Below, in pieces: positions 25,928 through 34,126 of a stretch of 64,000 nucleotides of DNA. The stretch spans positions 14,518-78,517 of the forward strand of contig CAZIQF010000005.1 of assembly GCA_964541525.1 (NCBI GenBank), written 5' to 3'. Within the stretch, counting starts at the first letter, position 1, and each line of letters starts with the position of its first letter. The DNA is from UBA1737 sp964541525. GTDB lineage: Bacteria; Bacillota_I; Bacilli_A; ML615J-28; CAG-313. The notes below the pieces were generated by a model. The model was not told where the DNA came from. It worked only from the letters and a program-made list of their open reading frames with translations, and searched no databases. A program made the translations under genes and the position numbers.

Positions 25928-26390
25928 TCATCAAGATGAATATTTTATGACTCTTGCATTAAAAGAAGCTAGGAAAGCATACATTAAAAAAGAAGTGCCA
26001 GTAGGTTGTGTAATTGTACTTAATGGTGAAGTGATTGCTAGAGCTCATAATCAAAGACATAAAAACAAATCAGTATTTGATCATGCTGAGATAATCGCTA
26101 TTAAAAAGGCAAATAAAAAATTAAATAGTTGGATGTTAGATGAGGCAATTATGTATGTAACTTTAGAACCATGTTTAATGTGTGCTGGAGCAATTATCCA
26201 ATCACGAATTAAAAGAATTGTATATGCTGCGACTGAACCGAAATTTGGTGTATTCGGTAGCGTACTTAATCTAAAAGATCATATGCATAAATTCAATCAT
26301 CAATTAGAAGTTACCCCTTTAATTATGAAAGAAGAGTCATCAACGCTGCTTAAAACCTTTTTTAAAGAAATTAGAAACACTAAGTCCTAA
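25920..26390 (+). CDS. tadA: tRNA-specific adenosine deaminase
   Basis: Converts wobble adenosine 34 to inosine in tRNA-Arg(ACG). The 156-residue protein has the zinc and catalytic motif HAEIIAI (near residue 56) and PCLMCAGAI (near residue 86), with VPVGCVIV and FGVFGS as further TadA landmarks. An open frame extends upstream through tdk, but the ATG at 25920 gives the family's N-terminus and overlaps the tdk stop, consistent with translational coupling. The SRP RNA gene follows, as in many Firmicutes. Confidence 0.92.
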   Translation: MNNHQDEYFMTLALKEARKAYIKKEVPVGCVIVLNGEVIARAHNQRHKNKSVFDHAEIIAIKKANKKLNSWMLDEAIMYVTLEPCLMCAGAIIQSRIKRIVYAATEPKFGVFGSVLNLKDHMHKFNHQLEVTPLIMKEESSTLLKTFFKEIRNTKS

Positions 26391-26405
26391 ATTAAGAATA
26401 ATAAT

Positions 26406-26434
26406 TTGACATTTGTTATAAAATATATTATAAT
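26406..26434 (+). promoter_or_regulatory. Consensus promoter of the SRP RNA gene
   Basis: TTGACA (26406-26411), exactly 17 bases, TATAAT (26429-26434): a perfect sigma-A promoter, as expected for a highly expressed stable RNA. Confidence 0.9.
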
Positions 26435-26440
26435 ATTACT

Positions 26441-26559
26441 AGATCTTATTTTAAGTACCTTCATCCAAGGCTCCATAGCGAACCAGGTCAGATCGTGATT
26501 GAAGCAGCCTTAAACTTTTTGTAGCTTGTGGGTGGGGGGACTTAAGATAAGATCTTTTT
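26441..26559 (+). ncRNA. ffs: Signal recognition particle RNA, small bacterial type
   Basis: The universally conserved SRP domain IV is present: CCAGGTCAG, a short loop, then GAAGCAGCC near 26482-26510, corresponding to helix 8 with its symmetric and asymmetric loops. The ends AGATCTTATTTTAAG (from 26441) and CTTAAGATAAGATCT (to 26555) pair to close the rod and are followed by Ts that act as the terminator. Length of about 115 nucleotides fits the 4.5S-like form without the Alu domain of Bacillus scRNA. It binds Ffh for co-translational membrane targeting. Position after tadA and the perfect promoter support the call. Confidence 0.93.
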
Positions 26560-26578
26560 AAGTTTAAAGAGAGAGAAG

Positions 26579-27361
26579 ATGAATTTTATGGAACAAATTA
26601 AAGCGTTTTTTTCATACTTTTTTGGTAAAGGTGATGTGATTGAATTTCACTATTTTTCACTAGCACATATCTTACCAATCGTACTAATGATTTTAGTTAT
26701 TGTTTTAATTTATCAGTTTAGAAATAAATTAAGAAACTTAACTTGTGAACCAAAAATTAGATTAGCACTTGCTTTTGTTTTAATTATCACGGAAATGTCA
26801 TATTTTTGGCGTTTAGTTGGGGTGGAAAGTTTAAATGCTAATCCAGTTGATCACTTGCCAATTACTGTATGTGGATGGTCAATTATTTTTTGCAGTTTCT
26901 TATTGACGTCTAAAAATCAAACCCTATTTGATATATCTTACTTTTGGGTTTTTTCGGGGACTATTTTTGCGTTAATCACACCGACTGTTATTGCCTATAC
27001 TGGCCCAACTAGATTTAGATATTATCAATTTTGGGGTGAACATACTCTAGGGTATATTGCGATATTTTATATGATTTTTGTCCATGGATTTAGACCTAAT
27101 TATAAATCAATGGCTAAATCATATGTGGCATTAGGCATTCTCGCAGTGATTGCGTATTGTGCTAATCGAATGTTAGGCCCTGGTGCTAATTACTTGTTTA
27201 TGGCAGAACCAGAAGAAACACCATCGATTTTAGATATCTTGCCACCTAATTTTGCACTTAGAGTTTTAGTTATGGCCTCAATCATTACAATTTTATTTAT
27301 TTTAGCGTATCTTCCATGGTTGATGATGGATCGAAAAAAGAAACTACAAGTTGGTAAATAA
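26579..27361 (+). CDS. YwaF/TIGR02206-family integral membrane protein
   Basis: A 260-residue protein with about seven membrane helices. HYFSLAHILPIVLM near residue 22, a central ITEMSYFWRLV, then LPITVCGWSII and YQFWGEHTLGYIAIFYM are the recurrent landmarks of the YwaF family, whose function is unknown. The C-terminal ANRMLGPGANYLFM motif is likewise typical. GAGAGAGA lies just before the ATG at 26579; an ATG three codons later is an alternative. It follows the SRP RNA and may be read through from its strong promoter. Confidence 0.8.
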   Translation: MNFMEQIKAFFSYFFGKGDVIEFHYFSLAHILPIVLMILVIVLIYQFRNKLRNLTCEPKIRLALAFVLIITEMSYFWRLVGVESLNANPVDHLPITVCGWSIIFCSFLLTSKNQTLFDISYFWVFSGTIFALITPTVIAYTGPTRFRYYQFWGEHTLGYIAIFYMIFVHGFRPNYKSMAKSYVALGILAVIAYCANRMLGPGANYLFMAEPEETPSILDILPPNFALRVLVMASIITILFILAYLPWLMMDRKKKLQVGK

Positions 27362-27377
27362 TTAAGGAGTTCTAAAC

Positions 27378-28766
27378 ATAAAATTTAATATGATTAATTT
27401 TATTATCAAATATTGGTACATACCAATTTTAGTTTTAATTTTTTTAACGGGAATTATTCTAACGATTAGATTAAGAGGAATTCAGTTTCGATGTTTAGGT
27501 AAAGCATTAAAATTAATGTTTAGTTCGAAAAAAGATGGTGAGGGTGAAGTATCAACCTTTGGTGCTTTATGCATATCGCTTTCGGCGACAATTGGTACTG
27601 GTAATATTATTGGTGTTGCAACAGCTCTAGCCATTGGTGGTCCTGGTGCTTTATTTTGGATGACTTTTTTTGCTATTTTTGGTCTTGCCACTAAATATTC
27701 TGAAGGTTTTCTTGCAATTAAATATCGAAAGTTTAGTTCGAATGGTGAAGTTCAGGGTGGACCATTTGCATATATTGAGTATGGTATGGGTAAGAAATTT
27801 ATTCCCCTTGCTAAAACCTTTGCTTTATGTGCAGCAATCGCTTCAGCATTAGGAATTGGAACGATGACCCAATCAAATGGTATTAGTGAAGCAATTATTA
27901 ATGTTGTACCATTAAATATTGCAAATTTACATCTTAATTTTTTTAATCAAAATGTTAGTATAGTATCTTTAGTTGTAGGAATGATTATTACCATTTTGAC
28001 TGGTTTAATTATTTTTGGTGGTGTAAAAAGAATTGCTAAAGTTTGTGAATATATCGTTCCTTTTATGGCATTTATTTATCTTGGTAGCACCCTTTTAATC
28101 TTAATCTTAAATTATCAATTAATTCCTAATGCGTTAAAAGATATAGTAATACTTGCAGTAAACCCTAAAAGTGCGATTGGGGCTTTAGCCGGATATACTA
28201 TTCTTAAAGCCATTGTTAATGGGGCCCAAAAAGGTATTTTTGCCAATGAAGCAGGACTTGGATCAACTCCGATTGCTCTTGCAACTTCATCAACTAATGA
28301 TCCAGTTAAAGAAGGTTTAATCTCAATGGCAGGGATGGTTATTACGATTGTTATTTGTATTATGACTGGTCTTGCAGTAGTCATCACCAATGCTTATAAT
28401 ACCGGCTTATTAGGAATCAATATTACTAACCTAGCGTTTACTAAAGGTTTAATCTTTAATGAAACATTTAGTTCAGTAATTTTACTTTTATGTATTATCT
28501 TTTTTGCGTTTACTACGATTATTGGTTGGAATGTATATGGAGTTAAATGTATTAATTACTTAACGAACAATAATCAAAAAGTGGCTAAAATCTATATAGT
28601 TTTTTATTTATTAATGGTTTATTTAGGTTCATTTTTAAAAGTTGATTTAATTTGGAATCTAGCAGATATTTTTAATGGTTTAATGGCTATTCCCAATTTA
28701 ATTGCGTTAATCTATTTAAGTAAAGATGTATCAAAAACCACAATTGATGTCTTATACAAGGAGTAA
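27378..28766 (+). CDS. Sodium/alanine (AGCS) symporter
   Basis: Na+-coupled amino acid importer with about eleven membrane helices. Landmarks are SATIGTGNIIGVATALAIGGPGAL near residue 75, WMTFFAIFGLATKYSE, and the later KGIFANEAGLGS and IGWNVYG. The ATG at 27390 stands 20 bases from the only Shine-Dalgarno sequence (AGGAG, 27365-27369). An in-frame ATA at 27378 stands at the ideal 8 bases, so translation may begin there, or the original ATG may have changed to ATA. I give the longer form as a possibility; the product is 458 residues from 27390. DusB follows after three bases. Confidence 0.85.
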   Translation: MKFNMINFIIKYWYIPILVLIFLTGIILTIRLRGIQFRCLGKALKLMFSSKKDGEGEVSTFGALCISLSATIGTGNIIGVATALAIGGPGALFWMTFFAIFGLATKYSEGFLAIKYRKFSSNGEVQGGPFAYIEYGMGKKFIPLAKTFALCAAIASALGIGTMTQSNGISEAIINVVPLNIANLHLNFFNQNVSIVSLVVGMIITILTGLIIFGGVKRIAKVCEYIVPFMAFIYLGSTLLILILNYQLIPNALKDIVILAVNPKSAIGALAGYTILKAIVNGAQKGIFANEAGLGSTPIALATSSTNDPVKEGLISMAGMVITIVICIMTGLAVVITNAYNTGLLGINITNLAFTKGLIFNETFSSVILLLCIIFFAFTTIIGWNVYGVKCINYLTNNNQKVAKIYIVFYLLMVYLGSFLKVDLIWNLADIFNGLMAIPNLIALIYLSKDVSKTTIDVLYKE

Positions 28767-28769
28767 ATA

Positions 28770-29753
28770 ATGAAAATCGGAAAAGTTGAAACAAGGAATA
28801 ATGTAATCTTAGCCCCAATGGCTGGCGTTACAACTGCAGCATTTAGAACACTGGCTTTAGAACATGGAGCAGGAATGGTTTATGCCGAAATGGTTAGTGA
28901 TAAAGGTCTTGCATATGCGAACAATAAAACTCTAGAAATGATTGAAGTCGATGCTAAAGAACATCCAATTGCGATGCAAGTGTTTGGTTCTAGTCCCGAT
29001 ACTATTTTAGAAGCAGCAAAACTGATTGAATCGCGTTCGCAAGCAGATATTATTGATGTTAATATGGGATGTCCAGTCCAAAAAATTATTAAAGCGGGAT
29101 CGGGATCAGCCTTACTAAAAAACCCAGATAAGATTTATGAAATTGTTAAAACTTTAGTTGATAATATTAGCCTACCCGTAACCGTTAAAATTAGAGCGGG
29201 ATATGATCATTCATCGATCAATTGTGATAAGGTCAGTAAATTAATCGAACAAGCCGGAGCGAAAGCGATTTGTATTCATGGTAGAACCAGATCAGATATG
29301 TATAATGGTAGTGCCAATTTAGATTATATTAAAATGGTCAAAGAAGCAGTATCAATTCCGGTTATTGGTAATGGTGACATCAAAGATGTTACCTCAGCTC
29401 TTAAGATGAAAAATGAAACGGGATGTGATGCGTTAATGATTGGCCGTGCAGCTTGTGGTAATCCTTGGATTTTTGAAGAAATCAACACCTTTTTAACGAC
29501 CGGAGAAATAATTGAAAGACCAACTAAACAAGCAATAATTGAAACAATGTTAGAACATACCAAAAGATTGATTACTCTAAAAGGTGAACATGTCGCTTTA
29601 GTTGAAATGCGAACTCATGCTGCTTGGTATTTAAAACAATTAATTGGAACTAAGAATTATCGTCAACAAGTTGTATCGGTATCAAGCTTTGAAGCATTAG
29701 AAAGACTCGCAGTAGAAATTATTAATAATGACTTGATATATGTAAAACGATAG
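28770..29753 (+). CDS. dusB: tRNA-dihydrouridine synthase
   Basis: FMN enzyme that reduces uridines in the tRNA D-loop. The 327-residue protein has APMAGVT at its start, VNMGCPVQKI with the catalytic cysteine near residue 96, KIRAGYD, HGRTRSDMY with the catalytic-site histidine and arginine, and GNGDI plus IGRAACGNPW for FMN phosphate binding. A helical C-terminal domain follows. The ribosome binding site AAGGAG overlaps the end of the symporter gene. A terminator overlaps its own stop. Confidence 0.9.
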   Translation: MKIGKVETRNNVILAPMAGVTTAAFRTLALEHGAGMVYAEMVSDKGLAYANNKTLEMIEVDAKEHPIAMQVFGSSPDTILEAAKLIESRSQADIIDVNMGCPVQKIIKAGSGSALLKNPDKIYEIVKTLVDNISLPVTVKIRAGYDHSSINCDKVSKLIEQAGAKAICIHGRTRSDMYNGSANLDYIKMVKEAVSIPVIGNGDIKDVTSALKMKNETGCDALMIGRAACGNPWIFEEINTFLTTGEIIERPTKQAIIETMLEHTKRLITLKGEHVALVEMRTHAAWYLKQLIGTKNYRQQVVSVSSFEALERLAVEIINNDLIYVKR

Positions 29754-29776
29754 GTAAAAAAATACCTATCGTTTTT
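29744..29776 (+). terminator. Terminator overlapping the dusB stop
   Basis: ACGATAGGTA (29747-29756) pairs with TACCTATCGT (29763-29772), followed by Ts; the 5' arm includes the last dusB codons. Confidence 0.9.
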
Positions 29777-29814
29777 ATATGCATATTTTTATCGATTATT
29801 TAATATTTTATAGT

Positions 29815-30537
29815 ATGAAAAAAATATTGATCATTTTAATTATCTTTTTTTTATTTTTAATTTCTAGTTGTAAAAAACAAGAAGAAAGCAAAATTGAATG
29901 TATGAAAGTATCATGTATTGAAGATTTAACGCATTCTACCTTAACGGTTTACTTAAATATATATACTACTTTAGATGTGGAAACAATAAAAATTCCCAAT
30001 CAACAATATTTAGAAAGTTCGATTTTAACTTTAAAAAAAATTACTGAATATTGTTTTGAAGAACAATTGGAAAAAGCTTTTGTTTATCAATTTTTATTAA
30101 CTTTTAAAAATGAAGTCTTTACTTTAACTAAAATTAAGCTTCTAATCAATGATATCAGTCAAACAATTGATATTGGTCTTTACAAAACGATTAAGATTAA
30201 TCATGATGATGTGGATATTAAAGTTACGACTAATATTGTTGATCAAAACATTGAAATCTATGTTCATAATAATTTAGATCGAACGATTTATTTAACGAAA
30301 GTAGAAGAATACTTAATGTCCAATCTCAATTTACAAGTTGGGAAAATTAACCTTAGTGAGACATATTTATATTCAGGAGCGACTAGAAGTTTTAATGTAA
30401 TTGAATTAACCATCCCTCAAAACTATAAAATGGTATCGGGTATTTTAAAATTGGAATTTACTACTAATTTAAAAAAATATCAAGTGTATGCAACTTATTA
30501 CTTAAATGACACAGTAGAAGTGTTAAATATAATTTAA
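29815..30537 (+). CDS. Predicted lipoprotein of unknown function
   Basis: A 240-residue protein starting MKKILI, with a type II signal sequence ending in the lipobox LISSC (cysteine near residue 18). The rest alternates strands and polar loops with no recognised domain, and has repeated short segments such as KIKLLINDISQTIDIGLYK. No Shine-Dalgarno sequence is visible before either possible ATG (29779 or 29815); I prefer the second because it yields a proper signal peptide. It lies between two terminators, so it is a single-gene unit with an unclear promoter. Confidence 0.6.
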   Translation: MKKILIILIIFFLFLISSCKKQEESKIECMKVSCIEDLTHSTLTVYLNIYTTLDVETIKIPNQQYLESSILTLKKITEYCFEEQLEKAFVYQFLLTFKNEVFTLTKIKLLINDISQTIDIGLYKTIKINHDDVDIKVTTNIVDQNIEIYVHNNLDRTIYLTKVEEYLMSNLNLQVGKINLSETYLYSGATRSFNVIELTIPQNYKMVSGILKLEFTTNLKKYQVYATYYLNDTVEVLNII

Positions 30538-30539
30538 AA

Positions 30540-30560
30540 AAGACTCAAACTATGAGTCTA
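30540..30560. terminator. Terminator shared by lipoprotein gene and hflX
   Basis: AGACTC and GAGTCT form a 6 bp stem; the minus-strand side has the better T run. Confidence 0.7.
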
Positions 30561-31835
30561 TTTAATTTCATATTCTTGGTATAAGTTATATAAGTATTCA
30601 CTTAAGGTTACAACCACCTTGATGCCTTCATTTAAATATTCAGTACTACTAATATGGGCTTTTTCTTTTAAGACATTATAGATTTCTCCTTTGGTATAAG
30701 GAAGCATTAAACTAACTGTTAAGTCTTTAAATAATATACTTTCAATATATGTTAGTAGTTCATCAATTCCTTCAAGCGTGCGATTGGATATTTTAAGCAT
30801 TGGTTGATATTCGGTAGGAATGAAAATCAAATTTTTGACTAAATCAACTTTATTATATGCATAAACAATCGGAATATCGCTACAACCTAATTTCTTTAAT
30901 ACTTCATTGGTTGTTTCAATTTGCCATTTCATATATGGACTTGAAGCATCAATTAAATGAACAATTAGTGAACTTTCGGTAATTTCTTCTAAAGTTGATT
31001 TAAAAGATTCAACTAAATGATGGGGCAATTTATTGACAAAACCAACTGTATCTGTGATTAAAAATTCATGATTATTAGCCAGTTTAATTCTTCTTGTGGA
31101 AGTATCTAGGGTTGCAAAAAGCATATCTTTAACGAATACTTCCTTTTCAACATCGCTACCAGCACATCTTAATAAGCTATTAATCGTTGAAGACTTTCCA
31201 GCATTAGTATAGCCAACAAATGATACAACTAAAGTATTAGTTTTCTTTCGCATTTTTCTCGCAGTTTGGCGATCTAAGCTAATTGCATATAAATCGCTTT
31301 TTAATTTATCAATGCGTTTTTCAATAATTCGACGGTCTAACTCTAATTTAGTTTCACCGGCTCCTCTTCTCGCACCAGCACCACCACTAGCGCCACCACC
31401 AGTTCTTGAAAGGTTTTTTCTCGCACCGACTAATCTTGGTAACATATAGTTAAGATGAGCTAATTCAACTTGTAATGTTGCCTCTTTGGTCCGAGCTCTT
31501 GTTTTAAAAATTTCTAAAATTAGCATTGTTCGATCCATGATTTCACATTCTATTACATCAGCTAAATTAGCTAATTGAGCAGGAGTTAATTCATCATTAA
31601 AGATAACTAAATCAACATCTTTAATTTCGACCATCTCTTTAATTTCGAAGACTTTACCACTACCAACATAAGTAGCGTTATTAAATGAAGGTAAGTTTTG
31701 GGTAATCACTGCGACACATTCCATCATACATGCCTCACAAAGTGCCGAAAGTTCTTTCATTTCATAATTAAAAAATTCTTCATTTTTTGTACATACACCA
31801 ACAATAATCGCTTTTCTAGTTATCATTTCTTCCAT
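30558..31835 (-). CDS. hflX: GTPase HflX
   Basis: Ribosome-associated GTPase that rescues or splits stalled ribosomes. The 425-residue protein has the N-terminal HflX domain with NATYVGSGK, the glycine-rich linker GGGASGGAGARRGAGETKLE near residue 155, and the G domain with G1 GYTNAGKSS, G3 DTVGF and G4 NKVD. The start at 31835 has GGAGGTG seven bases upstream; a longer frame overlaps that site. An extended -10 TGATATACT lies further upstream on the minus strand. Confidence 0.92.
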   Translation of the reverse strand: MEEMITRKAIIVGVCTKNEEFFNYEMKELSALCEACMMECVAVITQNLPSFNNATYVGSGKVFEIKEMVEIKDVDLVIFNDELTPAQLANLADVIECEIMDRTMLILEIFKTRARTKEATLQVELAHLNYMLPRLVGARKNLSRTGGGASGGAGARRGAGETKLELDRRIIEKRIDKLKSDLYAISLDRQTARKMRKKTNTLVVSFVGYTNAGKSSTINSLLRCAGSDVEKEVFVKDMLFATLDTSTRRIKLANNHEFLITDTVGFVNKLPHHLVESFKSTLEEITESSLIVHLIDASSPYMKWQIETTNEVLKKLGCSDIPIVYAYNKVDLVKNLIFIPTEYQPMLKISNRTLEGIDELLTYIESILFKDLTVSLMLPYTKGEIYNVLKEKAHISSTEYLNEGIKVVVTLSEYLYNLYQEYEIK

Positions 31836-31945
31836 ATAATAACACCTCCACATTACTAGTATATCACAAAAGGACTTAATTTATAATAATTTAACAATAC
31901 CTTTCATATACTTAACTATAGGTAATGAAGAAAGGAAGAAAAATA

Positions 31946-33880
31946 ATGTTGGAAACATTTAGTACTAAAGCCGTTCAATTAATTGATGAGGCTAAACAAT
32001 TATCGAAAGAAATGTCTGAAGTATCAGGTACTATAGTTGAGGTCACTACCTATCATTTATTATTATCAATGTTTCTTGCGAATGATACGATTTGTCATTT
32101 TTTGTTGAAAGAAGAAAATAAAACATTGGATGATATAGTTAATGCGAGAAATAAAATCACTTACACCGAAGAACTAGGAACCGTTTTTACAAAAGAATTT
32201 GAAGCCATTGTCGCTTTAGCTAGTAGAATAGCCTTAAAAGTTGAATCGGAATATGTCTATGATGAACACTTATTTTATGCAATTTTAGAACATCAAGATA
32301 ATCTAGCAGTTAAAGTAATTAATGAATTAAATCTAAATATTGATTTATTGAAACAAGACATTGAAGATATTTTTAATTTTTATCAAACAGAAATTATTTA
32401 TCAGCCCCAAAAAGAAGAACAACTAAAATATTTAATCTGTTTAAGCGATATAAAACACATTCATCCCTATATTACAAGAAGTACCTATATTGAACAAATG
32501 ATTTATATTTTAAATAAACGACAAAAGAATAACCCTTTATTAATTGGTTCAGCAGGAGTTGGTAAAACCGCTCTAGTTGAAGGTTTAACTAAATATATCA
32601 GTGAAAAGATTTATGAATTAGATTTAGGGGGGATGATCGCCGGTACTAAATATCGAGGTGAAATGGAAGAAAAAATTATTAATGCAATAGAATATGTCAG
32701 CAAGAATAATGGAATTTTATTTATTGATGAAATTCACAATATCGTTGGTGCGGGATCAAATGATGGTAGTTTAGATTTAGCTAATCTTTTAAAACCATAT
32801 TTATCAAAAGGTGTAATTAAAATTATTGCAGCAACGACTTTAGATGAATATTATCAATATATGGATAAAGATAAAGCTTTGACCAGAAGATTTCAAAATA
32901 TTTTTATTGATGAACCAACTAAAGAAGAAACCGTTACAATCTTAAAAGGAATTAAAACTAAATATGAAGAATACTATCATACTGTAATCAGTGATGAATT
33001 AATTGAATATATTGTCAAACAAACAGATGATAATTTGTTAAACAAAAAATTCCCGGATAAAGCAATTGATGTGCTAGACGAAACCTTTTCCAGATATCGT
33101 CTAAAACAAGAAGATTTGAAAAAGTTAGTTCTAAAAGTAATTGAAAATATTAATGGAATCAAATTACCAACTAAAGAAGAAATCCAAACAATGAAGTTAA
33201 ATTATGAAGAATTAGTCCCATTTTATTTACGTAAATTATATCCTCTAACTAATGTTAAAAATTTAGGCATTATTAAAGTTAATCATAATTTTAAAATTAA
33301 TCTCCTTTTAAATGATTTAAATCAAGTTTTCAATTTCAAGAAAGAAATGTTATTAACAATTGATGCAAATGACTATCAAACGATTGAATCAATTAATAAT
33401 TTAACCGGATCATCAAAAGGTTATGTTGGATATGAACAAGGTGGTTTACTCTATAATCATATTTTAAAGTATCCGATTAGTTTGATTTATCTTAAAAACT
33501 TTAATCAATCTGTGCCTAGTTTTAAAGTCTTTTTTAAAGACTTATTTAAAAAAGATTATATTATGGATGCTCATATGCGAATGATTTATTTGAAAAATAC
33601 GTTATTTATTGTTCAAGATATAGATAAGCAAATAACGGTTGGATTTGTTAATCAACAAAATCGTCAAAATAAATATTATGATTATTATCTAAAAAAACAA
33701 ATAACAATGGAAAATTTAGAGATAGATACGTATCTTTTAAAAAAAGGAATTATTATTGAAGGTTTAAAACATTTAAGTGAACAAGAACAACTTAACTTAT
33801 TTTATCAAGCGATTACTAAACCAATGGGAAAATATAAAGTAAAATTAGAACAAGAAACAATTGTGCTAGAACAGGTATGA
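31946..33880 (+). CDS. ClpC/ClpB-like AAA+ protein with inactive second ATPase module
   Basis: A 644-residue relative of ClpC unfoldases, which run 750-850 residues. Residues 1-145 form the double Clp N domain (FSTKAVQLIDEAKQLSKE, EYVYDEHLFYAILEH). D1 is complete: Walker A GSAGVGKTA near 200, Walker B ILFIDEIHNI near 260, and the arginine-finger ALTRRF. The middle (M) domain is short. D2 starts near 430 but lacks Walker A (LLLNDLNQ stands in its place), and Walker B VILLDEIEKAHP has become LIYLKNFNQSVP. The substrate-gripping loop GYVGYEQGG near 491 is kept. It probably is an adaptor-like or specialised unfoldase. AAAGGAAG precedes the ATG; a terminator follows. Confidence 0.8.
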   Translation: MLETFSTKAVQLIDEAKQLSKEMSEVSGTIVEVTTYHLLLSMFLANDTICHFLLKEENKTLDDIVNARNKITYTEELGTVFTKEFEAIVALASRIALKVESEYVYDEHLFYAILEHQDNLAVKVINELNLNIDLLKQDIEDIFNFYQTEIIYQPQKEEQLKYLICLSDIKHIHPYITRSTYIEQMIYILNKRQKNNPLLIGSAGVGKTALVEGLTKYISEKIYELDLGGMIAGTKYRGEMEEKIINAIEYVSKNNGILFIDEIHNIVGAGSNDGSLDLANLLKPYLSKGVIKIIAATTLDEYYQYMDKDKALTRRFQNIFIDEPTKEETVTILKGIKTKYEEYYHTVISDELIEYIVKQTDDNLLNKKFPDKAIDVLDETFSRYRLKQEDLKKLVLKVIENINGIKLPTKEEIQTMKLNYEELVPFYLRKLYPLTNVKNLGIIKVNHNFKINLLLNDLNQVFNFKKEMLLTIDANDYQTIESINNLTGSSKGYVGYEQGGLLYNHILKYPISLIYLKNFNQSVPSFKVFFKDLFKKDYIMDAHMRMIYLKNTLFIVQDIDKQITVGFVNQQNRQNKYYDYYLKKQITMENLEIDTYLLKKGIIIEGLKHLSEQEQLNLFYQAITKPMGKYKVKLEQETIVLEQV

Positions 33881-33898
33881 TGACAATATAATGATATT

Positions 33899-33935
33899 GA
33901 ACTTATATTTTTTGATATAAGTTCTTTTTAATTTT
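33899..33935 (+). terminator. Terminator after the Clp-like gene
   Basis: GAACTTATAT (33899-33908) pairs perfectly with ATATAAGTTC (33915-33924), then TTTTTAATTTT. Confidence 0.9.
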
Positions 33936-34085
33936 GGCTTAAGTATTGATACAATAATATCATCAACAAACTTTAATCTCTTTATTTAGTTTATTATTTT
34001 TTAGTTGATAGGGATTAATTTATTCACATCGATTAAATGATTATAAAAATAAAAAACTATATTTTAATATTTTTTTTGTTTGATG

Positions 34086-34094
34086 TGTTATAAT
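34086..34094 (+). promoter_or_regulatory. Extended -10 promoter of the helicase-cdaA-ispDF operon
   Basis: TGTTATAAT (34086-34094) lies 33 bases before the start at 34127; no clear -35 element. Confidence 0.6.
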
Positions 34095-34126
34095 AAATAT
34101 AAGTAGTATGTTTAATGAGGTGGACA

